Assembly: GCF_030247185.1 (NCBI RefSeq) | Contig: NC_080570.1 | Location: 81,490,028-81,554,027 of the forward strand | Direction: 5' to 3' | DNA: 64,000 nt | Origin: Malaya genurostris | Lineage: Eukaryota; Arthropoda; Insecta; Diptera; Culicidae | In this document: piece after piece, positions 12,590 to 25,205 of the stretch | Numbering within the stretch: the first letter of the stretch is position 1 | Layout of the letters: each line of letters opens with the position of its first letter | Made by a program: the position numbers and the translations under genes | Notes under the pieces: generated by a model | The model's database searches: none | What the model was told of the DNA's origin: nothing | Seen by the model: only the letters and a program-made list of their open reading frames with translations

Positions 12590-15340
12590 ACAAAGAAGGC
12601 TTCACTTGATCTCGATTACTGTGAATTTCACACAGCGAAAAGTGCAAGAATCTAACCAAACTGTTCTACATTTGCACTGAACTGAGGATATTTTCTTTCG
12701 ATTTGCGAACAACACATCCTAATAGTTCTTCAGAAAACTTTTAGAGCCATTAGAACGGCTGATTTTTTATAATGCTTTCCAACGATGCTTATTCATCCAT
12801 CGAAATGACTGGCAGCTGTGACGTAATCACTCTTATCGGAAGCGAAACTAGCTTTGCAAACGGCACAAAATACATCTGCTCGCATTGGCGATAGAATCCA
12901 AACTGATTAGATTTTTGTTAGGAGCTTTCTTTTACGTGATTTCGTTTGTAGCATTTTCACTAATGGGCGGTCCTAACGGCTATAAAAATAGTCGCATACA
13001 GAATATTAATGTCGATTATTTTATTTCGCATTTGCAAATTTATTGAAAAAAAAACTATCAATATGCTGTAGGGATTCATTTCCAGCATTCAGAAGGGACA
13101 AATTGCGTAATTCTCTACGATATTAAACTCGGAACATTTTCGCAAAAAAAAGCTTCACTTGATCTCGATTACTGTGAATTTCACACAGCGAAAAGTGCAC
13201 AAATCTAACCAAATTGTTCTTGATTTGCACTAAACTGAGGATAATTACCTGCGGTTTGCGAAAAACAAATCCTAATAGTTCTTTAGAAAAATTTTAGAGC
13301 CATTAGAACGGCTGATTTTTTATAATACTCTCCAACGTTGCTTTTTCATCCATCGAAATGACTGGCAGCTGTGACGTAATCGCTCTTGTCGAAAGCGAAA
13401 CTAGCTGTGCAGACGACACAAAACACATCTGCTCGCAGTGGCGATAGAATCCAAACTGATTCAATTTTTGTTAAGAGTTTCCTTTATGTGATTTCGTTTG
13501 TAGCTTTTTCACTAATGGGCGGTCCTAACGGCTATAAAAATAGCCGCATACAGAATTTTTATGTCGATTATTTCATTTCGGATTTGCATAATTTATTGAA
13601 AAAAAACTATCAATATGCTGTAGGGATTCATTTCCAGCATTCAGAAGGGTCAAATTGCGTAATTCTCTACGATATTAAACTCGGAACATTTTTCGCAAAA
13701 AAAGGCTTCACTTGATCTTGATTACTGTGAATTTCACACAGCGAAAAGTGCACAAATCTAACCAAATTGTTCTTGATTTGCACTAAACTGAGGATAATTA
13801 CCTGCTATTTGCGAAAAACAAATCCTAATAGTTCTTTAGAAAAATTTTAGAGCCATTAGAACGGCTGATTTTTTATAATGCTCTCCAACGTTGCTTTTTC
13901 ATCCATCGAAATGACTGGCAGCTGTGACGTAATCGCTCTTGTCGAAAGCGAAACTAGCTGTGCAGACGACACAAAACACATCTGCTCGCAGTGGCGATAG
14001 AATCCAAACTGATTCAATTTTTGTTAAGAGATTTCCTTTTATTTGATTTCGTTTGTAGCTTTTCCACTAATGGGCGGTCCTAACGGCTATAAAAATAGCC
14101 GCATACAGAATTTTTATGTCGATTATTTCATTTCGGATTTGCAAAATTTTTTGAAAAAAACTATCAATATGCTGTAGGGATTAATTTCCAGCATTCAGAA
14201 GGGTCAAATTGCGGAATTCTCTACGATATTAAACTCGGAACATTTTTCTCAAAAAAAGGCTTCACTTGATCTCGATTACTGTGAATTTCACACAGCGAAA
14301 AGTGCACAAATCTAACCAAATTGTTCTTGATTTGCACTAAACTGAGGATAATTACCTGCGATTTGCGAAAAACAAATCCTAATAGTTCTTTAGAAAAATT
14401 TTAGAGCCATTAGAACGGCTGATTTTTTATAATGCTCTCCAACGTTGCTTTTTCATCCATCGAAATGACTGGCAGCTGTGACGTAATCGCTCTTGTCGAA
14501 AGCGAAACTAGCTGTGCAGACGACACAAAACACATCTGCTCGCAGTGGCAATAGAATCCAAACTGATTCAATTTTTGTTAAGAGATTTCCTTTTGTGTGA
14601 TTTCGTTTGTAGCTTTTTCACTAATGGGCGGTCCTAACGGCTATAAAAATAGCCGCATATAGAATTTCAATGTCGATTATTTCATTTCGGATTTGCATAA
14701 TTTATTGAAAAAAAACTATCAATATGCTGTAGGGATTCATTTCCAACATTCAGAAGGGTCAAATTGCGTAATTCTCTACGATATTAAACTCGGAACATTT
14801 TTCGCAAAAAAAGGCTTCACTTGATCTCGATTACTGTGAATTTCACACAGCGAAAAGTGCACAAATCTAACCAAATTGTTCTTGATTTGCACTAAACTGA
14901 GGATAATTACCTGCGATTTGCGAAAAACAAATCCTAATAGTTCTTTAGAAAAATTTTAGAGCCATTAGAACGGCTGATTTTTTATAATGCTCTCCAACGT
15001 TGCTTTTTCATCCATCGAAATGACTGGCAGCTGTGACGTAATTGCTCTTGTCGAAAGCGAAACTAGCTGTGCAGACGACACAAAACACATCTGCTCGCAG
15101 TGGCGATAGAATCCAAACTGATTCAATTTTTGTTAAGAGATTTCCTTTTATGTGATTTCGTTTGTAGCTTTTTCACTAATGGGCGGTCCTAACGGCTATA
15201 AAAATAGCCGCATATAGAATTTCAATGTCGATTATTTCATTTCGGATTTGCATAATTTATTGAAAGAGACTATCAATATGCTGTAGGGATTCGTTTCTAG
15301 CATTCAGAAGGACCAAATTGAGGAACTCACTACGATATTC
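12590..15340. repeat. 553-bp tandem repeat, five units
   Basis: The anchor TTCACTTGATCTCGATTAC recurs at 12601, 13154, 13707, 14261 and 14816, giving periods of 553, 553, 554 and 555. The first unit is the most diverged and the last is truncated near 15340. Each unit contains TGACGTAA (a CRE-like site), GGGCGGTCC, and a hairpin CGGCTA/TAGCCG whose loop is a TATA-like box (unit at 13529-13546). The longest frame (13386-13715) is not kept open in the other units, so the array is not coding. A diverged fragment in inverse orientation lies at about 44085-44260. Confidence 0.93.
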
Positions 15341-17486
15341 ACGACTTTTGGAAACATTTTTCTTGAACGATTTGTTGTACAGCAGCAGCTATTTTCTTCT
15401 CTTCCTCAGAACGCGTTCTGATTGGCTGGTGTTGACATGGGTCAAATGAGATAGGTTTTTCAATAGTGTACTATTGAAATACTTCAATGCTCTTGCTATA
15501 CACGTTTAAGTTGAAAAATTTCGATTCTATTGGTAGTTAGATTATATAAATCCTTCCACAGATCACTGAGCTATGAGCTTTCAAAATACGAGAAAGGCAA
15601 ACGCGCCATATGAATTATCCTCTTTGATACTCGTTTATACCAAACATTTCAGAAAAGTTTAATTTTGAACTATTTGAGATTATGTCACACAACTGAAAAT
15701 TTTATCATAAAATTGTGATCATATTTCCGATGGCATGTAGCAAAAATTATGTTGATTCGTTAGATACAACAAGAGATATTCACGATCAAAAACTTATCAC
15801 TCTCTCAGAGGGTAAATTTTGAAAAGGCACCCCATAGTAAAGTAAGTCGTATTCACGACAAAAGCAAAAGGCGCATATTTTAACTTGCGCTTTGTTCTAA
15901 TATTTCCAACAACAACAAATAACTGCGATAATGCAGTTTTTCGAACACACTTTTGATTCGTAAATCGCGACTAGCCATCGTCTACAAAGGTCATCGACAT
16001 CCAAAACTTGATGTATACATTTTACGCTTTTCATGTGTGTATGTTTTCGGAGATTATAACGTAAATTGAACTGACTAGCACAGTAGAATTTGCTTGTATA
16101 CGTGTTTCTACAATACGTCTGCTATAATGCAGTGGTATCGAAATAATGCATATTCTATGTGTGCAAAACCAAGAATTGAAAAAAGGAAAGTAGGCGCAAA
16201 GAAAATAAGCAAAACTGGCTTGCTTTATGCACTGGCCATATAGCTTATATTTTTGGAAACGGACGATAGCTAAAAACGTGTGATAGTGACACAGTAGAAA
16301 AGGAAAAGGCTGGATCACCTCCAAAAGCGTGATACACTCTAAGCATCTTAATCCATTACATGGTGCGTTCTGCTGGTGGTACTGTGTTCAATCTACAGAA
16401 TGGGAGAAAAAGAAATCATTTTACAGCTCTTTTCATCTTATTTCGGCTAGCTCGTTCGCGCCGAAAGATATTTGAAAGCATCCATCGTGTCCGGCTTTGT
16501 GTCCATGGTGTTCATTTCGGAAAAATAGTACACAAACAACTTCAATCAAGCCTGATCTTGAGGCGCTAATACATAAACCAGAAATTTTCATACAACAATC
16601 AACGCATACATGCTTGAACTTTATTGCACTTTTTCGTTCTAAAAGCTCCGTTTACATGCACTCTAGTATATAATATGAAGTCGGTTGGATACGTAGTGCA
16701 AGATTTCATCGCTAGTAATATTTGGAGAGAAGGAAACGTAAAGTCATTTTAGAAAAAAATGCAATTCACCTTATGCATGTTTTTTGCATTTCATTTTGCT
16801 GCAATTAACTCTTAAAACGAAATTTAGTGGAAAATTTGGCGACCCTGAAATGAAATATAGAGTAACCATGCCCATATTTTGAGATATTTCAGGAAAATTT
16901 AAGGGCATCCAAAATTAACGTTTCAAAATTCATCCAAATTATTCTATAAATGAATTTGACGAACCGAGTGCAAAATTTGCATATGCCTGAACGGGAGCCC
17001 TCGCGAAGCAAAACAGTTAAAATGTTAGTTACTTGTCTGATTTATTTGGTACAAATCAATGTTTTAGACTTTTTTCTTCAAATTATTATTGTTTATGTTC
17101 AAATCAAAATTGTCATTTTGGTGATAAAAATTTGATATTTTTGACGATCAAATTAATAATTTAGTTTTTGTCTGAGATTTTGAATGACGTGAAAGTTACA
17201 TGCGTTTTAGGTTTTAATCAAATACTCAATTGTTTAAGCTATTCTTTCATCGTTTTGTAAATAATCATAGAAGCACAAGTAATTTTTAAGTGAGAGGTAA
17301 TTGATTGTAAAGTATCATACAGAGATCAGATTTATCAAAATGTCTGTTTTGCTAACCAAAGACAAAACACAAAGAGTGAACCGGGGTGTAATAAACATAT
17401 AGAGTAGAAGAATACCAAAAGTGTTAGGTTCATGTTTAGAGTAAAACTATCAATAGCGAAAATAAAACAAACTCAAAAGCCCAGAC
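15341..17486. other. No recognisable gene
   Basis: The stretch after the 553-bp array has an inverted CCAAT box (ATTGG 15421-15425) and an AT-rich TATA-like block near 15543, but no coding support. The 97-residue minus frame at 16031-16324 has no recognised domain. Confidence 0.45.
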
Positions 17487-17493
17487 CTTTTAC

Positions 17494-18214
17494 CACAGAC
17501 TAACAGACATGACAGTATGAGTAAATTCTTATAAAAAATAATTTTTCGTGATGCACTAGCTCCACCTATATTGTACTGCGCGAACTATTTACTATCTGTA
17601 CACCCCTTGTGTTATGTAAAAGTTATTTTACTAGTTGGTTTCCCCTCGTTTGTCAACACCGATCAGCTGCTTGCAGGGATGCCTGATTTCATCAAAATAT
17701 TTGAAAACGAATCGTCACAATAAATTATTGGATTACGTTGATAAAATATTTAACTTTTTCGCGATGTTGGAAGGTAACCATTTATTTGACTCAACGTTGT
17801 TCATCTAGACTATTTTTTTATTGTGTTGGTAGTTTTCACCAGAAATTAAGTGGCGGCAGACCAGAAGCAAGTAAATATTGTAACAAAACGGGTTCGATTT
17901 TGTCTTGCGTTGGAGGATGAGAAATAGGCACAATTATGTATATAGTTTTGGCAATATGTATTAAATCTGTATCCTGCATGAAATTCGCATGGACGTATAC
18001 AAATCAATACATTACAGGTAATTCTGTATGAATGGCAACTCTGTTGGTAAATGAAAAAAATAAACACAGTCTAGATGACAGACAGGATGTTTTTGATAGG
18101 GTAACGTGGCGCCATCATGACACATGTGAGTACTGTCCCAAATAAAGGAATATTCGAAATGACCGTTAAAATGATTGAAGAATCTAATTTGAGTGTCCTG
18201 TCTGTTAGTCTGTG
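17494..18214. mobile_element. Non-autonomous DNA transposon, 721 bp, 7-bp target duplication
   Basis: Terminal inverted repeats CACAGACTAACAGACA at both ends match 20 of 21 bases over the outer 21. The direct duplication CTTTTAC flanks the element at 17487-17493 and 18215-18221. There is no transposase inside. The superfamily is not clear from a 7-bp duplication. Confidence 0.88.
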
Positions 18215-18589
18215 CTTTTACGATACCAGTTTAACTTGCACGTCATATCATTTTAGCTTGCACTATGACAATGATTGACTGCTATCATTTATCATATAAC
18301 TAGTTCAATATACAATTTTAATTCAATCTAGGAAATCTCATGGTCTCAATCAAGCTAAGTTATCGTTATCGTTGTTGAGATATATAATATGCAAAATCTT
18401 TTTTTCCAACTTTACTTAATCTTTTTATGAACTTTACTTAATCGTTGCATCGCGTTTGTGGAAAATCATTGTTCTTACCCATCGAGCCATTATGCACGAA
18501 AACAGTTTTCTGGATAAACTGATTCGATTTGTCAAAGTAACGGTGGATACGGTGATGTACTACGTCCAAGTATCTGTGACACTCTCGAG

Positions 18590-19218
18590 CAGTGCGGTAA
18601 AATTTCATTTTCAATCGAATAATATAAGATGAAAATGAAATTTATGGCCGCTGACCGTCAGCATATCCCTGCTAATTCATTTGACTTTTGCTGCCATTTT
18701 CAAGTGAAGCTCCCGGAATTCATCGTCAGTTGAATAATCGTTGATAGTCATTTGAAGTTTTGATTGCTCAGTTTCAAGTGCCAAGTAGTGTAACTCCTTC
18801 ATTGCCTTCGCTCTTGGTAGTAAGCAAATTCGAACGAATAGAATTATAAATGGAGTAAAGTATTAAAAATGAAAACTGAAGGAGGAAACAATTAATTTAT
18901 GTATATTCTGTGATTGATATTTCAGCAATCTGGTTTGTCTTTCATCTATTATCTTGAACCAATTGGAATGTTTACATGAACCTCATTTGAAGGCCGCTCT
19001 CACACTATTGAATGAGATATTTTGTTACTTCAAGAGATCAACTGACGGTGGTTAAACTGAGCCTCGATTGAAGAGAAACGATTGATGACTGAATGCTGCC
19101 CGTTCGGGCCGTCAGCAAACATTGTGTGTGTCAGAGAGTGAAGTTTACTGCATTCGAGAGATCGTCAATGTGTTCCACATTCAGTTTCAATTGAATTGAA
19201 TGAAGTTTTACAGCACTG
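18590..19218. mobile_element. hAT-type MITE, 629 bp, 8-bp target duplication
   Basis: The 8-bp direct repeat CTCTCGAG lies at 18582-18589 and 19219-19226. Terminal inverted repeats are CAGTGCGGTAAAATTTCATT and CAGTGCTGTAAAACTTCATT (18 of 20). Eight-bp duplications and CAGTG ends are typical of the hAT superfamily. The interior does not code for a transposase. Confidence 0.92.
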
Positions 19219-19507
19219 CTCTCGAGTCTATGATTTGGTTTTCGGAGCTTGGTAACTCAATATATGTTTTCGTCTGCTTTGAGCGAGACAAAAATATTTT
19301 CACAATTAAATTTTATTGATGTGGAACAAATCTTTATTTTCTACATAGGGGTGCAAATCAAAAACTCATGGAAACGTAGAAATGTGGTTAGGTTTAAAAC
19401 ACTTACAGCTCAGTATATTCTGTATCGTTTATTAATATTATTTCATTATATTGGAAATATTTCTAAGATACGATTTGAAAATATTAAGCAACGTATTTTC
19501 AATTATA

Positions 19508-20310
19508 AAAAAATTATTGAAATTTTGATTAGAAGCGAGCAGTGTGATATTTTGTCTGCTAAAAATCTCCGGTATATCAGATTTCCCTGCCATAGACGAC
19601 GGTTTTGAAGGAGTGAGCGATATATCAAAGGAAAAGCATCGCTCTGATTGTTCAATCGATGCGAAGGCGAATCTGTTGGAAGTACGCAAATCTATAAATA
19701 GAAGCCAAATTATAGCAAACGTTTCGGTCCTACACGTAGCATGCTAGAGGTAGATTGTTGCTAGACAGCAAGACAGATAGTGCCATAAAACGATTTGAAG
19801 CTTTAATTGGTATGCTCTGATCTTGTGTCATGCAAGCTCGGATGAAATTCCACGTTATGTCGTTTCACCTGAGAAATTGACAACTACCGTAGGTCAATTT
19901 TGATTAATTTCTAATTTATATAAGGTGAACTCGATTGATAATGAGAAAAAGTTTATCGCTTCAACCGAAATCGCAGAATGGTAGAGAAACTTAACGCTAT
20001 AAAAATAACTGCTTGCATACAAAACTTGAACACAAGCTTGACGAAGAGAATCTTAAATATCAAAATCGTATCGCAAGTATGTACAAAGATATAATGGCAT
20101 ACATTTGTAATTTCGTTGCCTATAAAACAAACAATGTTCGGTGTTGGTTCCTAATCAAGATCAATCTAAGTAGACTCTCGTGCAATTGCGGAATTGAAAG
20201 TGTGACGATTGATTGCATTGTTTGATTGTGGATCATTAGAAATTTTGGTTGCCTTGTTCCACATCAATGGCTAGTTAACATGGGGCTGATCCTTGTAGTT
20301 TTTTTTAGTT
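19508..20310 (+). repeat. Dispersed repeat copy B (without mariner)
   Basis: Uninterrupted paralogue of 923-1154 plus 2462-3045. It carries the same TATA-like box (TATAAATA, 19693-19700); the CCAAT-like position has decayed to ATTGT. It gives the pre-insertion state of the mariner site in copy A. Confidence 0.7.
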
Positions 20311-22800
20311 GGTGTCTTCAAAAAAGTTGTTTGCAATTAACTCGCGCATCTTTTGATGTAAAAAACTTTCTTTAATCCACCTAGTGATACATTTTCATAT
20401 TACTTATATTTTTTTATCACTAGAAGATTCTGTCAAGATTTTTTTTTCAAACTTGAATAAAACAAAAAAAATTCTTTCTTGGAAACTACCATCACCTTTT
20501 CAATTTGTAAACAGTTATGTCAAGTTTGAGCATGTTCAGGAGTGTTCTAGTCAGTGTTGCTAAGCTCATTCAAATTGCATACATTCTACTCTCTCATGTG
20601 TCACCTAAACACTAAAGACTCTCCTGTGAGCGTGCTCCACACACATTTTTCTCGCATAATTGCTCTACGGCATTCTTAACTGGCTAGTGACGATCAAACA
20701 TTCTCCAACTCAGTCGAGACAAGCATGCACACTCCTACTGCACCCGTTACTCTTCCACTCTCGCACTCTTGCTGTTGCTCTCTTTGATTATTACACACAT
20801 GAAAACTCCTACTCGCTCTTTCGCTTCCCACACGAACTCATATTCCCGCTCGAACTCTAAGTTCTTTAAAATCGGTTCAGCCATATCTGAGAAAATTGAG
20901 CGCGAAAATTATCTTCGGAAATTGCAGTCGGTTTTCCAGCGATTCTAATACCTTTCTAAAGAGACGTTGGTCTCAGAGATGGCAGGGCAAATGGAAGCGG
21001 TTGGAAAAATGGAAGCCAGAACGCTTTTGTTTTCGTCGTTTATATTTTGATTAATAGAAAGTTTTATGTTAAAATTTGTTTTTTGACAATATCTTCCTCA
21101 ATTGACCTCAAAAACAAAGTAGGTTTAAAAATTGTAATACGTCCTTGTATTACCTTTCAAACAAGCCATAGTTTGTTGTAATTCGTCCATTTTAATCTCT
21201 CCTCTCTATCCCAATAAAAGGAAATTTGAGTGCTCATAAAGCAATGTTAGGAAGCAAAGTGAAACACGATATTTAATACGAACTTGAAAAACTGTGTACA
21301 ATTCTTAAAAGACTTTGTCATGACATTTTGTGTGATCAAACCTTTTGCCTTTTTATATATAAAAGTTATTTTTTTCTTTTTGCGATATTCTCCTAACCAG
21401 AGATCATTTTTTTGTAGAAACAGACAATGAAAATTATAGAATGATAGTACTCAAGGAAGAGCAAGGATGTGAAAATATAGAACGGAAAAGTGAGACGTGA
21501 CAGAGGGTCATTTAAGCAAGCAGAAATCTTCTAGTAACTTAACTTTTACCTTCTACCAGAGGAGTTGGGCTTAGGCATCTGAACAATGCGAATCACCCAA
21601 GTCTCTGGTATGTCGGAAAGTAGTGATAAAGGTCTCTTACCATTTACTATCCGAACCGGCGCCGATTCCGAGTTTCGAATAAAGAGTTACTGGATAATGA
21701 GTTTTTAAAATTTAAACCGTCATAAAAGATGACGATACCCAAAAAATTTTCAAAGTGGAACTCATTTCGACATTCCCTGGAATGCTCAATCGATTGTTAC
21801 ACGTTTAGATTCGAAGGAAGTATACAATTTCTCTTTTCGAACCGCCTTGCAGTTCCGAAATTACATGGTTCAAACTGTCATTAAAAACGACGGTCAACGA
21901 AATAATTTTAAGAAAACTAAAAACACCAAAGAATATTTTGGTAAAATATCTCATGAGGAACTATGATAAAGGTATCATCTCACTGCTAGGTGGATTAAGC
22001 ACGTTTTTAGATTAGCATTACTCTTATCATACAAAAAGGCATCGCAAATGTTGAGCACTTGGTTTGAGAAATAATGCCAAATGTGTGACATAAACGCTGA
22101 AGAATGCTTTTGTGAATTACTCGAATCAATCTGAATAAATTGGTGTCATAAATGAGCCCAAATTAGTTTCAGCAATTATATCAATAAAAAGGTAAAACAT
22201 ATTTTAATGAGACTGTCTCGATGGAAGAAATAGGCATTCTCACATCACTAGGTGGATTAAGAAAAGGTTTTGCCTTTCTCATAAAGAAAGGCCACGCAAT
22301 CACTGTGAAAACCGAGTTTTGAACGGAGGGCCGTGTTCGACTCAGTTCATCGAGATCACAAATTATTGTCTGTGTGTATTTATGTATGTCTGTGTGTATG
22401 TGACAAATAATGTCACTCGATTTTTGCAGAGATGAGTGAACCGTTTTTCACAAACTCAGATTCAAATGAAGGGTCTTATGGTCCATAGGTTGCTATGGAA
22501 TTTTACCTTTATCCGACTCCAGGTTCCGAAATTTCAACGCAATATGTACAAATCTATGAGAAAATGCGCAATCAATTTACTCGGAAATTTCTAAACAAAT
22601 ATTTACAAACTAAGATACAAATGAAAAGTCTTGAAATTCTTTAAAAAGTCTCGGAAAAGTTGATCCAGATCCGACTTTCGATTCCGGTATTATAACCCGA
22701 TAAGTGAAAAATTTTCAGTTTCATGAATAGTTTTTCTAGGGTGATGGCAAAACAAGGTGCAAATTTTTTTTAATACTTACTTGTAAATTCATCTAGTTAG
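20311..22800. repeat. Diverged dispersed-repeat DNA (GACTCAGTTC family), no gene
   Basis: Several blocks belong to a family seen throughout the window. About 20870-21420 has the AATCGGTTCAGCCATATCTG block and TTCTAATACCTTTCT. About 22210-22740 has CACTAGGTGGATTAAG, GCCTTTCTCATAAAGAAAGG, TTCGACTCAGTTCATCGAG and the ATGAACCG...TTCACAAACT block. 20550-20860 is CT-rich sequence beginning CAGTGTTGC. No coding frame is supported. Confidence 0.6.
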
Positions 22801-23229
22801 CCGAGCTTGTTAGTTAGTGGATATTTATTTATTACTATTCCTTCATCCAGTATTCTATCCAGATATAGTCTACATGAAGCATTGGAAGGGGAAAAGCCCA
22901 ATTGAAGATCCAAACAAAAACTATCTTCAATTTGGCATAAAAACTCCTTCTTTTTTCTAATTTCTATGGTGAGCTAAACTGACAGTATAATCACATCACA
23001 AAAGGATTCATTCTTATACACTAAGTAAATCTCTTAAGTCTATCTTTAAAATTATCACATGGAATGGAAAAATCGAAAAAATCATAGACATTGTTAAAAA
23101 TACAACACATCCCCCTTATGGGTTCGTTCTGTCCATAATCAGTACGTTGATGTTCAAGTCTTAAAAAGTTAAAAATCTTAAAGTTCTAGGTTGTATGTTA
23201 ATATTAACTCGAGAAAGTATATATGGAGC

Positions 23230-24430
23230 GTCAATTTGACCGATTAATAATTTTCCAATAAAAGCGGCCCTAAAGATATTCCTCCTTTTGGCAAGCATGT
23301 CTATACCAAGCTATCTGCAGCGATCTGTAAAGGGTGGTAATTCTGTAGGGTTACTCCATGGCACAGATCTAAGAGCATAACGAATAAGCCTAGCTTGAAC
23401 TGATTCAATTCGGTTAATCCAGACATCTATGTAAGGACTCCAAACTACAGATGAAGTTTTTAGGTCTTATCGCACAAGGGTGAAGTACAGTGATCAAAGA
23501 CAATATGGATCTTTGAACTCTTTTGCTATTTTCAATATGAATCCATGATTTCGGTTGGCTTGAGCAATAATATGACAGTAGTGGTCTCTGAAGGACAGCT
23601 GTATAACCAGTAGTACCCCAAGATCTCTGACAACTAATATTCTCTCGAGACATTCTCCGGCAACAGTGTAGCTTAAAAAAACAGGCTTTTCTTGCGTTTG
23701 AAGGTAATTACAGAACATTTGAATACACTTAGCGTCAATTGGTTACGCGTACACCAATCACAGAAAACATCGAGCTGTTTTTGAAAAAACAATGCAGTCC
23801 TCTTCGGATCGAATGATGAGGAAGAGTTTTAGATTATCTGTATAAATAAGCTTAGATCCTGGTGGCAGGATGAAGCAAATATCATAAAAAATAAAGAAAA
23901 CAGCAAAGGTTCTTGGTTGCTACCCTGAGGTACGCCTGACAGGTTGGAGAAATTATCTGACTCGTTATTTCCAAATTTGACAGAGTTCTACCAACGAGAT
24001 GCGATCTGATTCATTCAGTGAACGTTTTGGAAGCACTCAGTTATCGAATTTTCGAAAGTAAAATAGCGTGATTCACTCGATCGAATGCTGCTTTAAGATC
24101 AGTATAAATCGTGTCCACCTGTGCCCCATCTTCCATACTTCGAATGCAATGCGATGTAAACTGAGCTAGGTTTGTACCTGGGAAAATCCATGTTGATCTG
24201 TCGATATGTATGTTTTAATTTTACTGAACAGAACATTGCTCACGAGAATCTCGAGTAATTTAAATCCGGCGCAGAGTGATGTAATTCCACGATAGTTTTC
24301 TACCTTTTGCTTATTTCCTTTTTTGAATACGGGAAACATATATGATTTTTTCCAGCATTGCGGAAATATTCCGTGCGAGAGCGACTGATTGAATATAAGT
24401 TTTAAGAGGCGGGTAGGGTCTAACACATTT
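23230..24430 (-). pseudogene. LINE ORF2 reverse transcriptase, broken
   Basis: Minus-strand frames give in order: a palm entry region (PVFKKGNKQKVENYRGITSL, about 24300), the motif A block (IYTDLKAAFDRVNHAIL, about 24110-24060), the GVPQG-type block (about 23940), a decayed YADD box reading YTDNLKLF (about 23840), and a Jockey-like tail (IESVQARLIRYALRS... LAKRRNIFRAAFIGKLL, about 23410-23240). Several frameshifts and stops separate them. The loss of one active-site aspartate (DD to DN) confirms it is dead. Confidence 0.85.
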
Positions 24431-24466
24431 GAAAACTTATTTATTTTTTCTTTTTATTTTCTTATA

Positions 24467-25205
24467 CAGGGTCCGCCATGTAACTTTTTTTTTAAACATG
24501 CTATAAAACACAAACGGTTCATCCGATTTCAAAATAAATTTTTTCATATTAAAGTACAATCCTTCCGGTTAATCGTGGAATTTAATTTCATTCAAATGGC
24601 TGCCTCGGCTGGCATTGCCATACAGTCGGTCCAGTTGTTTAGTACATTTTGGATTGTATGCAGCTTTATTTCAGCTATGGCTGCACGAATGTTGTCCTTC
24701 AAGGCTTGAATTGTCTCTGGCTTATCCACATAACACTTTTCTTTGACAGCCCCCCAAAGATTATAGTCTAACGGCGTCAAATCACAGCTCCGAGGCGGCC
24801 AAACGACATCCGAATTTCGACTGATAATTCGATCTTCGAAGACTGTGTGCAGAAGATCGATCGTAGCGTTGGCTGTGTGGCACGGAGCGCCGTCTTGTTG
24901 GAACCAAATGTCTTCCTCTTCAAGTAACGGGAAGAACCAATCGCTAATCATGGCGCTGTAGTGCTCGCCATTGACCGTGGCGGCTGCTCCTGTCTCATTT
25001 TCGAAGAGAAATTGCCCAATGATGCTGCCAGACCAAAATCCGCACCAAACCGTCACTCTCTGAGGATGCATCGGCTTCTCCATGATAACGTGCGGGTTTT
25101 CCGTCCCCCAGATGCGACAATTTCGCTTATTAACATACCCACCGAGATGAAAATGTGCCTCATCCGAGAAAATGATTTTTTGGTAAAAATCGGCGTCTTC
25201 TTCAG
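24467..25205 (-). mobile_element. DD41D mariner (rosa-type) fragment inside the LINE
   Basis: The 3' terminus CAGGGTCCGCCATGTAAC begins at 24467 next to a TA. The other end is missing: at about 25205 the sequence passes straight into the LINE ORF2 frame. It sits between the endonuclease and reverse transcriptase parts of that LINE and replaces the linker expected there. Confidence 0.85.
24589..25195 (-). pseudogene. DD41D mariner transposase, N-terminally truncated
   Basis: The catalytic domain is one open frame from about 25190 down to the stop just after MPAEAAI (stop at 24589-24591). The three acidic residues are seen as FSDEAHFHLGGYVNK, WFQQDGAPCHTA and LTPLDYNLWG. Counting between the second and third gives 41 residues, the DD41D (rosa) spacing. 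The N-terminal helix-turn-helix DNA-binding region is absent, so this fragment cannot make a whole enzyme, although its catalytic core carries no stop. Confidence 0.9.

Noticed and set aside
13386..13715. 109-residue frame inside the 553-bp array
   Set aside because: The other units carry frameshifts in the same place, so the frame is not conserved. It opens only in one unit.
20550..20880. Possible hAT element starting with CAGTGTTGC
   Set aside because: No matching right terminus or 8-bp target duplication could be found.
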